Origin: Chaunax sp. Z400
Lineage: Eukaryota > Chordata > Actinopteri > Lophiiformes > Chaunacidae
Reading direction: 5' to 3'
NCBI GenBank assembly: GCA_037577475.1
Contig: CM075186.1
Coordinates: forward strand, 27,852,834-27,916,833
Length of the DNA: 64,000 nucleotides
In this document: piece by piece, positions 11,922 to 26,800 of the stretch
Position numbering within the stretch: position 1 is the stretch's first letter
Layout of the letters: every line of letters begins with the position of its first letter
The notes under the pieces: generated by a model
The model's database searches: none
Told to the model about the DNA's origin: nothing
What the model saw: only the letters and a program-made list of their open reading frames with translations
Position numbers and translations under genes: made by a program

Positions 11922-12655
11922 AGAGGTTCTGCTGGCCAATGACTATATACCCGTCCTTCAAGAAGAGTAAGAGCAGTTGTTTAATGATGTAATGGGAGAT
12001 AACTCTGACTGCTTAAATTGATGTTACACCCAAAAGGTACCTTTGAATAATTATTGAACTAATCACAGCACCTTTGCAATTCGCACCTTACTTTGCTCCC
12101 ATATAGCTAGTTAAAGGGAGTTGGACACATGTGTATGAACTTGTGCCATAGATTTTAGACCATGCATTCTAGATTATTTAACAAGGGTCCATGGCTATAG
12201 CTTCATTACTGAAGCAAAATGTGTTATCACAAGCTGTGAGTGTAATAAGATAAGATAAGAGAATATATTCCTTTATTAGTCCCACAATGGGGGAATTTGC
12301 AATTTGCAATAATGAGATTTGTAAATGAATTTAAAAAATTTGAAATCTATATTAAGATTTGCAAGTGTAGAGATTTGTAAATTGAGATTTTACACTGATC
12401 CATGTATGTATTTTCATATTTTTGTACACATTTACTATAATGACCCCATACACGGCCAATAAAATTAAAACAACAAGACATGATGAATCTCTATAACACT
12501 GTTGGTGAAAATTCTCCATGGATTTGTTTCTGCCACTGGTCTCTTTTATGTATGCAGATAATCCACAGATATCCACATAAAAATATTGATTAGTACACTT
12601 TTAATCAAGGCTGGTTTTATGTTGAAACATTGTATTTTGTTTAACGTTTCATTCA
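11922..12655. other. 3' flank of CYP2 gene A, shared with gene B
   Basis: This aligns with the 3' flank of gene B (about 42030-42614), so the duplication unit extends at least 0.6 kb past the stop codon. It should contain the 3' UTR, though I could not point to a convincing poly(A) signal. A reverse-oriented SINE tail (TTTATTAGTCCCACAATGGG) lies at about 12272 and is not in the gene B flank. Confidence 0.55.
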
Positions 12656-15600
12656 TTACATTATTGGGGTGCTCTCTTTCTTAAGAGCATCTCTGAGTTG
12701 GACCTTCATGCAATAAGGTTTTGGGGTCTGGATGGTTCCATAAACAGGAGTAAAGTCAGGCTCTCCTGCATCCTCAGGCCAGATGAACTTGAACCTCCTC
12801 AGCAGAGTCACCATGATGAGGAAGAGCTCCATACGAGCCAGATTCTCTCCAAGACACATACGATGACCTGCAGGTTAAAATACCATCATATTTACTCAAA
12901 GCTAATGATATGTCTTCAGTCAAACCTCTCAATGTAATAATCATTTTCACTCACCGATAGAGAAAGGTAGGAAGGCCTCTGGCTTCACAAACTCTCCTTT
13001 CTCATTGAGGAAGTTTTCAGGGTAGAATTCATGGGGAGATTTCCACTGTCCCTCCTCACACAGCACTGAAGATATATTGGGGATGACAACGGTTCCCTGA
13101 AGAACAAAAAACAAATAAGGGAGGATTTCTTTGAAAACAAACACTTAACTACAACTTCCACACCCCTGTGGAGACCTGTGGAACCACACTTTCAGAGCAA
13201 TTGTACCAATTCCTTTTAGGGGCCGTTAACACGACAAAGGTTTTACCCTCAAAAGGTCTTTTGTTGCGTTTTGGCCATTCCTTCACACGACAACAGAGTT
13301 TTTGGGGGGCCTGAAAACGCAAAAATTTGAAAATTGTGCAATTTGAAAATGCCACTGTATCATTACCGTGTCAACAGGAGAAAACTCCTCTGAAAAGGAT
13401 GACAACAACACAAAGGAAAAACTTTTCCGTCATCAGCAAAACTGTTATATACAGGGCTTTAATCCAACCAAATTTACCATGTGTGCACGCGCCCTAAAAG
13501 GATTAAAAAAAAAATTTAGCTAAAATGAGAATCTCAACGACTAAGCAAATTAAATAGCTATTAAATGCATAATTATCTCCACCAAGGATATTATATTTTT
13601 ACCCATGTGCATTTGTTTTTGGTTGGCTTGTTTGTCAGCAGGATTACACAAAACACTACATGACAGATTTCCCTAAACTTGGTAGAGGGATGGGGGATGG
13701 GCTCAAGAAAGAACCGATAAAATTTTGCTGCAGGTCCAGATGAAGGGACTGATGAATAAAAATACTGAACTGATCTCTATGTAAATCTGTGGAGGGGTTG
13801 GATCACAAAGCTTAACAGACATCTGTAGAGCTGTTCAGCTTTGGAGGAATGCACTCTACCATTGTCGGAAAAATCTTTAATCATAATTACATTTTTAAAT
13901 ACAGTAATTTATTTCTGTTTTTAAACTGAATCTTCTAATGGATTTTATAATTTAGTCATCAATTTAAATATTTGTTGGTTTGATTTTGTAATTACCTTTG
14001 TAATTTGATCTATTTATTGATGGATTGATGGATTTCATTCATAAATTATACATTTTTACTGCTCAGTAAATTATTCAATTAATCAATTCAATTAGTCAAT
14101 TAATAAATTAAATCATAATTAAATGAATGAAAAGTTTTATTACAATTTCCATGTCATTCTGCATACAACCATATGTTGTATGGGCAAATAATCTATCTTG
14201 ACACCTTGATAGTTGACTTTTATATTTTTTTATTATGACAAAAATTAAATTTTATACTTACCTTGGGAATGGAGTATCCCATTAACTCGGTGTCTTTAGT
14301 GACGCAGTGGAAAACACTGAGAGGAACAATGTTAGCCATCCTCATGATCTCATGAAGGACAGCCTGCATGACAGACAGCTGTTAGAGCATCACACTGTAG
14401 CACTGTAACACCTGAGATATATAAGATAAGTGTACATTTCATTCTGACATAAGCATACAGCGGACACAAACGGTACATGTAAATATAAATAATATAGTCG
14501 TCCTTATACCTGAACATAGGGCATCTGGTCTCTTTCCTCAAAACTGGCTTGATCCTTCCCATCCAGAAATGTGTCTATTTCCTGCTGACAACGCTCTGAT
14601 GAATACAGAGAGGTTGACAGCATGGAGAGAGAGTTTCCTCAGATTATGTGTCCCGTATTATCAGATTGAAATGGAAAACATGAAACTTTGAAACTGTTTG
14701 CATAAATGACATGTAGCTATGTCCCTGGATTAGAATCAGTTGCTGATCCAACCCTTTGCCATATTTGTGAATCTGAATGAGACACACTTGCTTTAAAATC
14801 CCTCTAATATTAACACATCTGTCAGAAAGCAAACACATTACTAATCTTTTCCCAAACCAAATAACATAATTCTTGTGCCTAAACTTAACCGAATTGCTGG
14901 TTCAAAGGGCTTTGTGGCAGTAAGGCTTTTTTCATTGACCACAGACGTCAAAGGGTACGTTATGCATCCGATGAGATGCACACAGGAGTAACAAAGTGTC
15001 AGTATATAACGAACTGACATCTAATGTTGTGTTCACACAGAACGAGACACAAATTTTTTCTGCAGCGCGATTACATATGAAGTCAATGGAAAGCCATGAG
15101 TAGGTGTGAGTAGATGCGAATGGTGTGACGTAAATGAAGCAAGTTGAAAAATTTCAACTCAGGCGAGAAATCCGCGTGACGCTGTGATGTAAAAGTATAT
15201 CAGTGTTGAGATTCTCCACATGTCTGGATGTCAATAGGATGATAATGCAGGAGTGGAAGACGAGCTCATCCTAGCTGTATGTGGACATCCAGAGCTGTAT
15301 TCTACGTGTGCGTCTCCGGATAATTTTGTGAACACAGACACGGCAACATTTGGTTTTTCAATGTATCTGTGACTTCCACAGCATATACAAGGCAGCTATT
15401 GTGTTTTCTACAGTGATGGATGATGGGAGCAAATGGTGGAAATACAAATTGTTGCTTTCAATGGCGTTACTCACACGAGTGATGCCAATAAATTCAAAGG
15501 ATCCCGCGGGGACATTTGTGCGGATAAAGCAGGTAAATTAAAGTGAGTAGAGCGACACGAAAATTCACATCGCATTCGGTGTGAACGCAGGATTAGGCTG

Positions 15601-17754
15601 AGCCCCTAAAAAAGAGGAATCTGAATCTCTACAGCCAGAAGTGTCTTTGAATAAGATACTGAACCCCAATTTGCTTCCAGTGGCTGTTCCATTGGTGTGT
15701 GAGTGATTGTGTGAATGGTTATCGCTCCTGATGAGCAAGTGGCACCTTGCATGGTAGCCATAATATGAATGTTTGTGGTAATGGGTGAATGCTGGCTTGT
15801 GTTTTAAACTTCTATTACAGCCATTCACAGGAAAATAATGTATTCGGCGTGAATGATCGTGATGATGATGTACAACACAAGTAGAGAAAAACAAAGTGGA
15901 TGTGCATCATGTTCTTTTTGGTTTCTGTGTGTTTCTTGTCTGTTTTGTCTTCATACGCTTTTATGTCTGTCGTCTTGTTTTGCCTGTCGATCATGATATG
16001 AACCTATGGATACAACAAGGGATCGTCTTTTCTATGTGTTATTGTTCGTTTAGGTTGAAATCAGTCTTGATGTCGGGGACAGCACACAATGATGCAAAAT
16101 AAAAATAATGTTCAAACATAACTATGGGGTGCCGTTTGTAAAGTGGCACACGCTGAAATTAACAGCATTTCACCACAGTTAGCTCCAAACAATGTAATGT
16201 TAAATCAAACTCGAAATGTCAAATCGAAATGGTAAATCTAAATTGAAATGTTAAATCTAAATTGAAATGTCAAATCGAATTGTCAAATCTAAATGTTAAA
16301 TCTAAATCTAAATGTCAAATCTAAATGTTAAATCTAAATATTAAATCTAAATGTCAAATCTAAATCTAAATGTTAAATCTAAATGTTAAATCTAAATCTA
16401 AATGTTAAATCTAAAAGTTAAATCTAAATCTAAATGTTAAATGTAAATGTTAAATCTAAATCTAAACGTTAAATCTAAAAGTTAAATCTAAATCTAAATG
16501 TTAAATGTAAATGTTAAATCTAAATCTAAATGTTAAATCTAAATGTTAAATCTAAATCTAAATGTTAAATCTAAATGTTAAATCTAAATGTTAAATCTAA
16601 ATCTAAATGTTAAATCTAAATGTTAAATCTTAATCTGAATGTTAAATCTAAAAGTTAAATCTAAATCTAAATGTTAAATGTAAATGTTAAATCTAAATCT
16701 AAATGTTAAATCAAAATCAAAATTTCAAATCTAATTGTTAAATCTAAATCTAAATGTTAAATCTAAATGTTAAATCGAAATCTAAATGTTAAATCTAAAT
16801 GTTAAATCTAAATCTAAATGTTAAATCTAAATGTTAAATCTAAATCTAAATGTTAAATCTAAAAGTTAAATCTAAATCTAAATGTTAAATGTAAATGTTA
16901 AATCTAAATCTAAATGTTAAATCTAAATGTTAAATCTAAATCTAAATGTTAAATCTAAATGTTAAATCTAAATCTAAATGTTAAATCTAAATGTTAAATC
17001 TTAATCTGAATGTTAAATCTAAAAGTTAAATCTAAATCTAAATGTTAAATGTAAATGTTAAATCTAAATCTAAATGTTAAATCAAAATCAAAATTTCAAA
17101 TCTAATTGTTAAATCTAAATCTAAATGTTAAATCTAAATGTTAAATCTAAATCTAAATGTTAAATCTAAATGTTAAATCTAAATCTAAATGTTAAATCTA
17201 AATGTTAAATCTAAATCTAAATGTTAAATCTAAATGTTAAATCTAAATCTAAATGTTAAATCTTAATGTTAAATCTAAATCTAAATGTTAAAACTAAATG
17301 TTAAATCTAAAGGTTAAATCTAAATGTTAATTCTAAATCTAAATGTCAAATCTAAAGTTAAATCTAAATCTAATTGTTAAATCTAAAGGTTAAATCTAAA
17401 TGTTAATTCTAAATCTAAATGTTAAATCTAATTGTTAAATCTAAATGTTAATTCTAAATCTAATTGTTAAATCTAAATGTTAATTCTAAATCTAAATATT
17501 AAATCTAAAGGTTAAATCTAAATGTTAATTCTAAATCTAAATGTTAAATCTAATTGTTAAATCTAAATGTTAAATCTAAAAGTTAAATCTAAATCTAAAT
17601 GTTAAAGCATGCTAATTGCCCATGCCCCTTGCAGCTCATAAAGCAAATGGTGCTCACTGCAGAGCCAAATGGGTAGAGTTTGACGTAGTCCAGCTCCACT
17701 TCTAGGTCCAGCCCCACCCCCCAAGTCCCTCGGTCGACTGCTCTCTTTCTCTCC

Positions 17755-17831
<77 letters not shown>

Positions 17832-20800
17832 CACACTAGAAACGCTACCGTATCGGTGTCGTGTAAACGGGCAAAACACAACCGTGACTGAAAACGATGA
17901 TGACAGCCCCGCTTCCTGCATGCCTGTTGCAGTTCCTACCAGCCTTTGTCACGTACACGGACATCAAACAGCCTACTATAGCCAGAACAACAACAAAAAT
18001 ACAACGTCAGAGTGTTCGGTTTTGTTTGTGCTGCAGACTCTGTTGAGTTTATTAACACTCATCCAATGTAAATTTGCTGAACCACCACTGTGATATTATG
18101 CTGTGGTGTTTATTTTGAAAAGTTACGCCACCAGCTACTGCCTTGGCATGCAGACTACAGCGTTTGCAGTCGTGTTTGCGGATCCGAGTGGACGGGGATC
18201 ATTTTGGAAGCTATGCCATGTGAAAGCAGGTTTTAAAAACGCAAAGAAAAAACTTCTCAGTTTTCAGCTAAAACGTTGCCGTGTAAACGGGGACTTGGTG
18301 TGAGTTGTACTGTCTTTGTCCTTTGAAAAAAAACAACGGAAAGCTAAAAGAAGTTATATTTTATCATAAAAATATTTGTATTTTAATTGCTGTGCTGGTG
18401 TTATTGACTTAACTTACATGCAGCGGGGTGTTTGTGAATATGTACGGTAAGAAACTAAATTGAATAACTATCACAAAGTAGGCTAAACAAACCACTGGGT
18501 CCAGAGGGGTGGAACTGGACCTTTGACTCTGCGGTGGGCACCATTTGCTTTTTGACGCTGCAAGGGGCATGGGCAATTAGCATATTTTCAAAACATTTAG
18601 ATTTAACATTTAGATTTGACATTTAGATTTAACATTTAGATTTAACACTTAGATTTAGATTTAACATTTTATATATCCTACTTTTTTTTAACAAGAAAAA
18701 TAAATATGACAAAGTTCACAAAAATTGCTCTAAATCTGGTAAAAAAAAAAAGTGTTATAAAACTTTGTTTGGAGCTAAAAGTGGTGAAATGTTGCAGTTA
18801 ATTTGTTGGTTAATTTCAACCAACTGGCTTACAGATTGACATTCCTTCAGCCATGCCTCTAGTATTGCTAAATGATACATACCCTGTATATGTGGATAAT
18901 GTGTTAGGTAGAGGAAGGCAAACAGCAGTGTGTTTGCAGTTGTGTCAGTCCCAGCAAAGTGAAGATCCAAAATAAATGCACGAAGCTGGTCTTCAGAAAA
19001 CAATGAACCATCATCTCCTCTCTTTGCAGGCCGACAAAAGAGAGAAAGAGTGAGTTTATTCTGTCACCATCACCGCAGATTATACCAGCTACTCTGAATA
19101 GAAAAAGACAAAAAAACACCCACCTTATCCAGTTCATCCAGGTAGCAGTCTATGAAATGCCGCGGTTTACCAGGAACTCTGGTCTTTTTGTCCTCAACCA
19201 TCAACTCCAAATATCTTACATGTGCAGACTGGCAAGAAAAAAAGTTATGGTGAAATATTCATGTTCACAAAGTTCTATAAACATTCTTTGAGTAGAAATC
19301 GTCTTGTTTGTACAATAAATTTTGCAACAAATTCATCAGTATATGACACATCCTTGATCGCTTTTGTGGGCCTAGAGTAGTGGATATTGTTAGATATATG
19401 CTATGAAGATGATGACCAACCTTCAGTCACCTTAAAATCATCTTTTGATGGAAAACTCAAAAAATACAACTTAAATATATAATTCAAAACATTAAAAGGC
19501 ACAAATTCTTATCATGCTTCATTTATGAGCACAGGTTGGTGTGGCAGTGGGCTTGGTTAGAGCTCAGTGGCAGAGGAGAGAGAGTAGAAATGGTTCAGGG
19601 TGTCAGGAAGAAAAAGTTAAGAAAAAAAGTTAAATATCACTGGGTTTTTGTGTTGTACTGATTAGTCTGTCTCCCTTATCTGCAGTAGTGTACTCGACCT
19701 GAGGAGAGTCTATGCCACACACTCAGAGTATGCTGCCTGCTAGAGTCTGTGAGAGACTGGAGACATGAGGGTCACGTCTGGATGAAAAGTTTGTATGTTT
19801 GATTGTTTTTTGTTATTTGTGTAAAAATGAAGACTGTTACAGTGGAAAACATCATCTGGGCCATGGCCACTGAATGAACCCACACAAGTGGCCACTGTGC
19901 CAGTCCAGTCCACTGGGCACATTAATGCCCAACGAAATGCTCAGTAAAGCAAGGTGACAACAGCAAGGGCAGCCGGTGATGGTGCTAGCCCAAATGCTAC
20001 ACAGGCTAGGGACCATGTACCGGGAGCCAGTGGCGAGTTACCGGTGAGAACTGGAGCTTTTTCAGGCCCAACCAGAGAGGCAGACCCACACCCTGGACAC
20101 TCTGCTGTCCTGGCCGGTAGCCAGTACATCTCCTCCGTTGTCGGGGGTCGAGCTACATGAAATATCCTGGGCAGATGACCCCCAGTCCTTCCTGGAAGTG
20201 TCTGAGGCAACAGCCGGGGCATATGAGTAGCCAGCAGCTGATTGAGGTGTGCAGCTGCTGTCTCAGCTGTCAGGGAGGTGCAGACAACGGTGCTCAATTT
20301 GCCTCCAGTGGCCAGGAAGAACTTCGTGCATATCAAGAGAGCTGTGCTGACTCATACAGGGCTCTCACCAGAGGATCATTGGCCCCCACTGACTGTCTCT
20401 TCATCTTCACTCAGCACCTGAGGGATGCAGCAGGCATGTGGCTGCAGCTGGGGGACTCTGCTGGTGAAGAGAGGATGCTGGAGCAATTTCTACTGGGGCA
20501 ATTCGTGGAAGGGCTCCCGGCAGGGACCGCTGCGTGGATCCAGTGTCATCACCCTGCAATGCTAGATGTGTGTATGGGGATGTTCACAGCTATCCTGTGG
20601 TGCCTACGGAAATTTGCTTTAGGGGAAAAAAGTCAAGTCATTGCCCATCCCCAGATTTTAAGTACAGATTGGCACCAGGTTCAAGCAGTAAGATAGGCGA
20701 TGTGCGAGGCTACTTTCACAACCGAAAGGGCCGTATGATATGTGTGCTGTGTTCGGTGGTGACACAAGGTCGTCCGACGCTGTGGATGGGGAGGGGGAAC

Positions 20801-23800
20801 CAGCGTCGCCTCAACAGGAGACACCGTGGGTTGCCGAATTATACTGCGAGGAAGATTTTCCACTGACGCAGTCTCGTGATGACACTATGCTTTTGCCTTC
20901 GACCAAGTGATAAAAACTGATGGTCCATTGCTACGCTCTGACACAGCACAAAAGTATCCATATTTTGAATTGGTGAGGGACAGATTGTTCAGAGTGTGTT
21001 GGTTTTTTTTATTATTATTGTAATTTCTAATTATAGGTACAGAGACCAATAGAGTGCACTGTGCTATGGGACATAATAATGAGGCAACGTACCTTGGCAG
21101 GTATGTCAAGAATTGTAAGAAAATAAATTAAGAATAAACAGACAAAAAATAATAAAGAGAAAAAAGGCAAATATAACAAGCAAATAATTAAATACATGGA
21201 GAAGAACAGAAAGAGAAAGAGCCTTAAAACAATCCCTCCTTCACCATTGCTATTAAGTTATGACCTCTATCTAGCATGACAGAGAGGTGTGATGTGGGCA
21301 GCTGAGTTGACGAGCTGAAATTACACTCCTGCATATTGCGAATTCTGAAATGTATTCAAGAAAGAATCCCATATTTTCTGAAACTTTGAGCTGGAATGTT
21401 GAAGAGCATGTCTGATCTTCTCAATTTTTAGGCAGGCCATAATGTCTATGAGCCATTGCGTATGAGTGGGAGGTACAGCGCCCTTCCACTTCAACAGAAT
21501 GTTACGCCTAGCCAAGAGCAAGGCAAACACCAAAGCTACTACGCCTTTCTGGAGTCAACCGAACCGCTTCCCCAGAAAACCACATAATGCAACCAGAGGG
21601 TCAGTCTGACTCCCAAGATTTGTGACAGTGTGTCGAAAACCTCTGTCCAGTAATCTTGGCTTCAGTAATCTTGCATTTGTCACAAAAGGGGCTGACCTCT
21701 GGATACATTTGAGATAGTTTGATTTTTGAGATGTGGGCTCTGTGCACTACCTTGAACTGAATTAGGCAGTGATATTTCATTGCTGCTACTGAAGGCCGCA
21801 GCAAGTGGTTTGATGGCTAAATCAAAAACCATAGGACTTAGAGGGCACCCCTGATGGGTTCCTCTTTGTAAATTAAACGGCTTTGACTGCTGAGTTTGTT
21901 CATATTGAGGCAGAAGGGCAAGAGTACATTAGCTTGATCCATGATATAAAGTTCAATCCAAACCCAAATTTGTCAAGAACTGCAAATAGGTAATTGAACT
22001 CGACACGATCAAAAGCTTTTTCATCGTCAAGAGAGACTAAGCATTCAGGGACCTCCCCAGCTGCAGAATAAATTATGTCAAATAGCCGTTGTATGTTAAA
22101 GTAGGAGTGGCTACTTTTGATAAAGCCTGTTTGGTCTTTTGATATGAGAGTAGGAAGTACATTCTCCAGTCTGCATGCACCTTGGCTAGAATTTTGGCAT
22201 CTGTGTTTAGGAGGGAAATGGGTCTATATGAGGCACACTCTGTTGGGTCCTTCTCTTTTTTAGCAATAAGAGTAATGCAGGCTTCAGTGAATGATTGACG
22301 AAGGGTACCTTGTCTGTAAGAATCTGATAATACAAGACACAACTGTGGGGAAAATAGTGAGGTGAACGTTGTATAGAATTCTGCAATGATTACCTAACAT
22401 GTCATACACTCAGTTAATGCAACAGCCGTCTGACTCTGTTTCTGTGTTTGACCCAGTGACCCTGATGATGAGGTGGCTAGTCCTGCATCATCCTCAGGCA
22501 ATTGTGGCGCTCGCTCTTCTCACAGACTACCTGTTAAGGACTGGAAGACATCACCTCGAGGCTCACCCAAACTAAAGAGGAAGATTAAGAAAGATGAAGG
22601 GTGGTGCCCTGGCCAACCAGGGCACCTCGTTCATGTCTTGCACAATGAGGGAACTTAGCAGTTTATTGGGCTTTAAGTCTATTCGGACCAGTGTGGATTT
22701 TCCGTAGACTGTGCTGAACACAAATTTACCACCTCAATCTTTGTGGAAGTCATCTGGGCCTGGACACTTCCCAGACTGCAAAGAGGATACAGCTGAAATG
22801 ATTTCTGCCTTAGATATGGGCTCTTCCAGTTATTTCCTCAGGTCAGATGATATCTTGGGAATGTCAAGATTGATTAAGAAATCAACAGCTACATTGTGAT
22901 CCATTTGAGGCTCTGAAGTGTAGAGATGTGAATACAAATCTCTGAATGTGTTGTTGATTTGCGTGTGGTCAGAAGTGATGCAGCCAGTAGGAGTTTGAAT
23001 CTTAGAGATATGTTGTTTTGCCCTACAGCCTTTCAGTTGGTTAGCCAGCATTTTATCCGGTTTGTCTCCATGTATGTAGAACAAGGTCTTATTTCTTTAG
23101 AAGCGAGTGTTCTATTGGACAAGTTGTAAGCAGTTCAAATTTGGTTTTGAGTTATAACCATCTATTATAAAGGTCTGGGCTTTGAGTTTGGGCATATTGT
23201 CTTTCTATTTCTCTGATTTGGTGTTCGAGATCTGCTCTCTCTTTACCAGACTTCCGCTTTAGTTGTGCTGTGTATGCTATTATCTGGCCCCACTTTAAGG
23301 GCATCCCATACAATTAAATTAGTGCTTTCAGAAGAAGAAGTCTCTTTCTCTATGAAATTCACAAATTTATCATCGGATGATAGAGTTGAGTTAAAAAGCC
23401 ATTGACTGCTCCTCTGTGGAATCCCAGGAAGATGGCCAAAAAGATAGGGGCGTGGTCTGAAATGACAATGCTCTGATAGTCACAGGAATGGACTAATGGA
23501 ATGAACTGACTGTTGACAAAAAAGTAATCAAGTCTGGATAACAGGTGGTGAAGAATGTGTAGACCCTGTCATTTGGATGTAAGGTGCGCCACACGTTGCA
23601 AACATGGGACATTGGACATGATAAAACACTGAATAGGGTAATGACCTGATTTTATTGGTTAGGTATTCAGGGAGATGTGCACCACTGGTGTGCCTCTTGC
23701 CATTCCCACACCACCTTTGTACTCATTACCTTTAATGGAGGTTCCATTTGAGGGCATTGGTATGGACCTCATTGGGCCATTTCCCTGGAGTGCATGGGGA

Positions 23801-26800
23801 TATCGCTTTGTGTTCGTTGTAAAGGGTTATGCAATGTGATATCTCGAGGCAGTGCTACTCTGCAGCATTTCAGTAAAGAGTGTAGCGCAAGCACTGTTAC
23901 AGGTCATCACCCGGGTCGGAATCCCGAAAGAGATTCTGGCCAACCAGGGCACCTCGTTCATGTCTTGCACAATGAGGGAACTTAGCAGTTTATTGGGCTT
24001 TAAGTCTATTCGGACCAGTGTGGATTTTCCGTAGACTGTGCTGAACACAAATTTACCACCTCAATCTCCTTAGAGCATGGAGAGAGGCGAAATCCGTCTG
24101 GGCAGGCAGCATTCATGGCGAACCCATAACTTTTTTGTCTGCCACCATCATCAGGTCATTAAGTCAATTTGTCCAGTAGTTCGATTTACGACAAAATCCC
24201 CGCAAAACTAATTACTTTATTACAAAGTATTATGAATACTAATTAGCTTAAGATGCATCTAAGATGCAAAGTTGGCATGCTGAAGTTATCATTAGTTCAA
24301 TCAGCCTCACAGAGCTACTTACCTTTAACTGAACCCATAAGATGGCATCACTGTAAATTTAAACATAACTGGTTATTTGCCAGAATTTCAAATAAAGCAT
24401 AAAAATCATACCTTGAAATACTTAAAAGCTCTCTGGAAGGGTAATGGCAGGTTGCGCACCAGGGCAATAGAGTCATAAATCTGTATGGAACAGAAAAATG
24501 AAAAATAAGAAGCCTGTTGCTGATTAAGCTGCTTTTCCTCAATTAAAAAGGGCACCACCAAGTTATCCTGGGAAATATTCATTTATTAATTAGTTTAATT
24601 ATTCAATTAATGAATTTAAGCCACATTTCCACTGCATAGTACCGCCTCTACTATGGGGTGGGAGGGCTGTCTGGCCTCTGTTGGACTTTGAGGGGGGACC
24701 CTTCGCACTAGGGGTCTTGCTGCTTGAGCTTGGCCCAACACTCCAGTCACCACTAAGACCCGATCTTCAGTGTTAATTGGGGTCACCAGTGGCTGCTGAG
24801 CCGGTGTTTGTGGCCAGCATCACAGTTCGGTAACTGGTTCTTGGGACTCTTTAGGTTCTGGGCTGGCTGGGGGTGTTTGGAATATAAACCACTATCATCA
24901 GTGCATGTCTTTTCAGTACTGCCTGTCCTTTTGTCCTTGTCTGTCTTGTTTTGTCTATGTGTTCACACATGGTGGATCAACCCCTCTTTGATGAGAGATA
25001 GGTATTAGTTCCAAATAAAATGTAATGGGCTAGTTTTTCAAAGAGGGCCGGTGTAGGTCAAACGCACACATTCACAAGCACAGAAATAACACTGATCTGC
25101 TGCAAGATCAAACTGCATATAATTTAAATTAATGGTTTTTACCAATTCTGGCATAAAACATAAATATTTATGCAGACAGATTTAAAAGAGAGAAAAAAGT
25201 GTGTAGTGAGTTGAACAGAGCAGTCTTTTTCGCACCTCTTTCCCTCTTCCTTTGTGACAGAGTATGGACTTTATCCTACTAATGAACCGATTCCATTGCC
25301 TATTGATGTATGTTTTTTAGTCCATAAGGTAAAACCATTTGCTCCACAGTGAAGTGGTGGAGAATCCTTGAGCTGTTTCCTTTAATTAAGACAAGCCTTA
25401 GATTGTCTTTGCATTTACTATGTGATTTTCAGAGAGCTGTTGTACTGCAGTCCTCTGTGTCAATGATGAGAAATAGGTTGGTTTTTAAATAAAGACTTCG
25501 GCTGAACATATTCTGGTATGTACATTGGCACTGTAGTACTCACATTCAATTCCACTGTTATAGTTCTTGCATTTACTATAAATTAACACTGGCAATTTCA
25601 GTTTAACATAACATTCCAGTATTGATTATCTATCTTCTAATGTTTAGAGAGCAGGTTTACATGTTACATTCATTCTGATTGAAAGCAGTTTAGCTCTGTC
25701 AAAAATAAGACTCACCAAACCCCAGCGACCATTGATTATTTTGGAGGTCTCATGAAAAAGGCCAACAAAGAACTTCATGAACTCATCCTCATAGTCAAAC
25801 CGCTTAGCAAACAGAACTTGGCAGATGACGTTAGTGGTTAATTTGTGGAACAGCAGGTGGGGATCCATGGGCTTACCTGGTAAAACGAAATTACATATAA
25901 GCTCATAAGATTTAAAAGACGGACAAATATACAAAAAGAAAGCAAGATAAGGATATTGGCTGTGTCTGGTTTTCAGTACAGACTTAAAATGATCCATTTG
26001 TAGCCCTTGATGTCCTGCTTTTTAACAATGTTTTGTCATATTTATATCATGTTTGCAGACTGGTACCGTTAGTCTGCTCCAGTATCTTTATGAAATGTTG
26101 TGTCTCTGTCAGGATTCTCTGCTCCATGGAGTGTTTCCCCAAACCAAAGTTTCTCAGGGTCATCAGACCAAAGCGTCGATGCTCTCTCCAGCCAGAGGTA
26201 TAATCTGATAGAATCACTCCAGGAGCATGAGCTGCATGAGATAAAAGCAAAAAGTTGTGTTCAGTTAGGTTGTTTTACATTTCTTAAGAGTGATTTTGAG
26301 TGACTGATCATGACAGTCATGATCAGTCATGATCAGTCATGCTGTCATGGAAAAAAATAATTTGAACTACAAAGAGTTGGAAGCTAAATTATTCAACTTC
26401 CATTGTATATTCGGTTTATTGGCAAAATATACTATTTACAAGCTGTTTGCAATAATAGAATCACACAAATAAATTAAATTAAATAGCTAAATACAACAAA
26501 TATTACAAGTGCAAAATCAAAATGCTACTTTTACCAACTACTGCAGACACAAAATGATTCAACCCCGAGCTGCTGTGGTGACGCTGAAGGTAAAGTAAGT
26601 ATAGGTTTAACTAACTTATTATAATCCATAACTAAGGATTAATTTAGCTGTGGTCTACAACATTAAGCACACATGCACTAATAGCCTTATGTAAACACAC
26701 AACCCATATTTTTATTTGCATGGTTTTATTTTAAATGTAACTACTATTTATCTTTTGTAACAATTATGGCTAAAATAGACTATTTGTAATCATTCAAAAT

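Noticed and set aside
16190..17606. AAATCTAAATGTT array considered as a CRISPR-like or interstitial telomere array
   Set aside because: No unique spacers and no TTAGGG units; the organism is a vertebrate. It is a tandem repeat, better read as an arm of a foldback-like element.
17595..17921. 108-codon minus frame with Cys-Val and Arg-Glu runs
   Set aside because: It runs through an AC/TC microsatellite inside the foldback-like element.
20157..20696. 179-codon plus frame as a host gene
   Set aside because: The segment with LRDAAGMWLQLGD and QFVEGLPAGTAAW is gag of a gypsy retrotransposon, behind an LTR.
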